5,283 nucleotides of DNA, taken from assembly GCA_900547725.1 (NCBI GenBank), contig URHR01000110.1, positions 1 through 5,283 on the forward strand. The letters are read 5' to 3'. Source of the stretch: an uncultured Eubacteriales bacterium (GTDB lineage Bacteria; Bacillota; Clostridia; Oscillospirales; CAG-272). Below the pieces are notes generated by a model that saw nothing but the letters and a program-made list of their open reading frames with translations, was not told the DNA's origin and searched no databases. Below are positions 5,230 to 5,283 of the stretch, in pieces; the stretch's first letter is position 1; each line of letters begins with the position of its first letter. A program made the translations under genes and the position numbers.

Positions 5230-5283
5230 ACCCTGCTTAGGGGACTTCTTTAGGAAGAAGTAACGCTTCGCTACTGGCGGTTG
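5201..5283 (+). repeat. Interspersed palindromic repeat, copy 2 (runs off the window)
   Basis: Positions 5206-5261 match the reverse complement of about 14-70. The second hairpin is shortened here: only ACTTCTT (5244-5250) and AAGAAGT (5255-5261) pair, and the sequence then diverges into TAACGCTTCGCTACTGGCGG, which has its own near-palindrome. The element continues to the window edge, so its far end is unknown. Confidence 0.7.

Noticed and set aside
1..5283. CRISPR array, tRNA, rRNA, transposase or riboswitch
   Set aside because: No regularly spaced direct repeats, cloverleaf, transposase motifs or known aptamer core could be seen; the repeats present are palindromic and dispersed.

Overview
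The window carries five protein genes and several strong palindromic intergenic elements. It looks like the chromosome of an anaerobic, spore-forming Clostridia-type Firmicute, probably of the Oscillospirales/Ruminococcaceae kind. This rests on the acetate kinase sequence, a YesL-like (DUF624) membrane protein, a PdaA-type spore-cortex deacetylase with the clostridial TFDAGY form of motif 1, strong purine-rich ribosome binding sites and sigma-A type promoters. The lineage is an inference; no marker RNA or ribosomal protein is present.

Layout, left to right. Positions 1-70 hold an intergenic repeat made of two perfect hairpins. A near-consensus promoter (129-157) then drives ackA (230-1447, acetate kinase, all catalytic residues present), followed 46 nt later by a FucA-type class II aldolase (1494-2210), probably in the same transcript. 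The gene-free stretch 2211-2627 (417 nt) starts with a diverged relative of the end repeat (2216-2270). A long imperfect hairpin with a T-tract follows (2288-2368), probably the operon terminator, then about 200 nt with nothing recognised. A textbook promoter (2568-2596) closes the stretch and fixes a TTG start at 2628 for the DUF624-like membrane protein (2628-3647).

On the minus strand two CE4/NodB polysaccharide deacetylases form a coupled pair with an ATGA overlap. The upstream member is PdaA-like (4310-5122) and the downstream member is a secreted canonical NodB-domain protein (3633-4313). The 3' end of the latter overlaps the 3' end of the DUF624 gene by 15 bp. A perfect 12-bp-arm inverted repeat (3683-3713) lies inside its coding sequence, where a terminator for the converging plus-strand gene would be expected. 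The window closes with a second copy of the start repeat in inverted orientation (about 5201-5283).

Functionally, ackA makes ATP and acetate from acetyl phosphate. The aldolase may feed C3 phosphate and an aldehyde into the same fermentation, but its substrate cannot be fixed from sequence. The deacetylase pair points to peptidoglycan or spore-cortex modification. I found no wholly new system. The least ordinary material is the family of structured intergenic repeats and the crowded convergent junction at 3633-3722.
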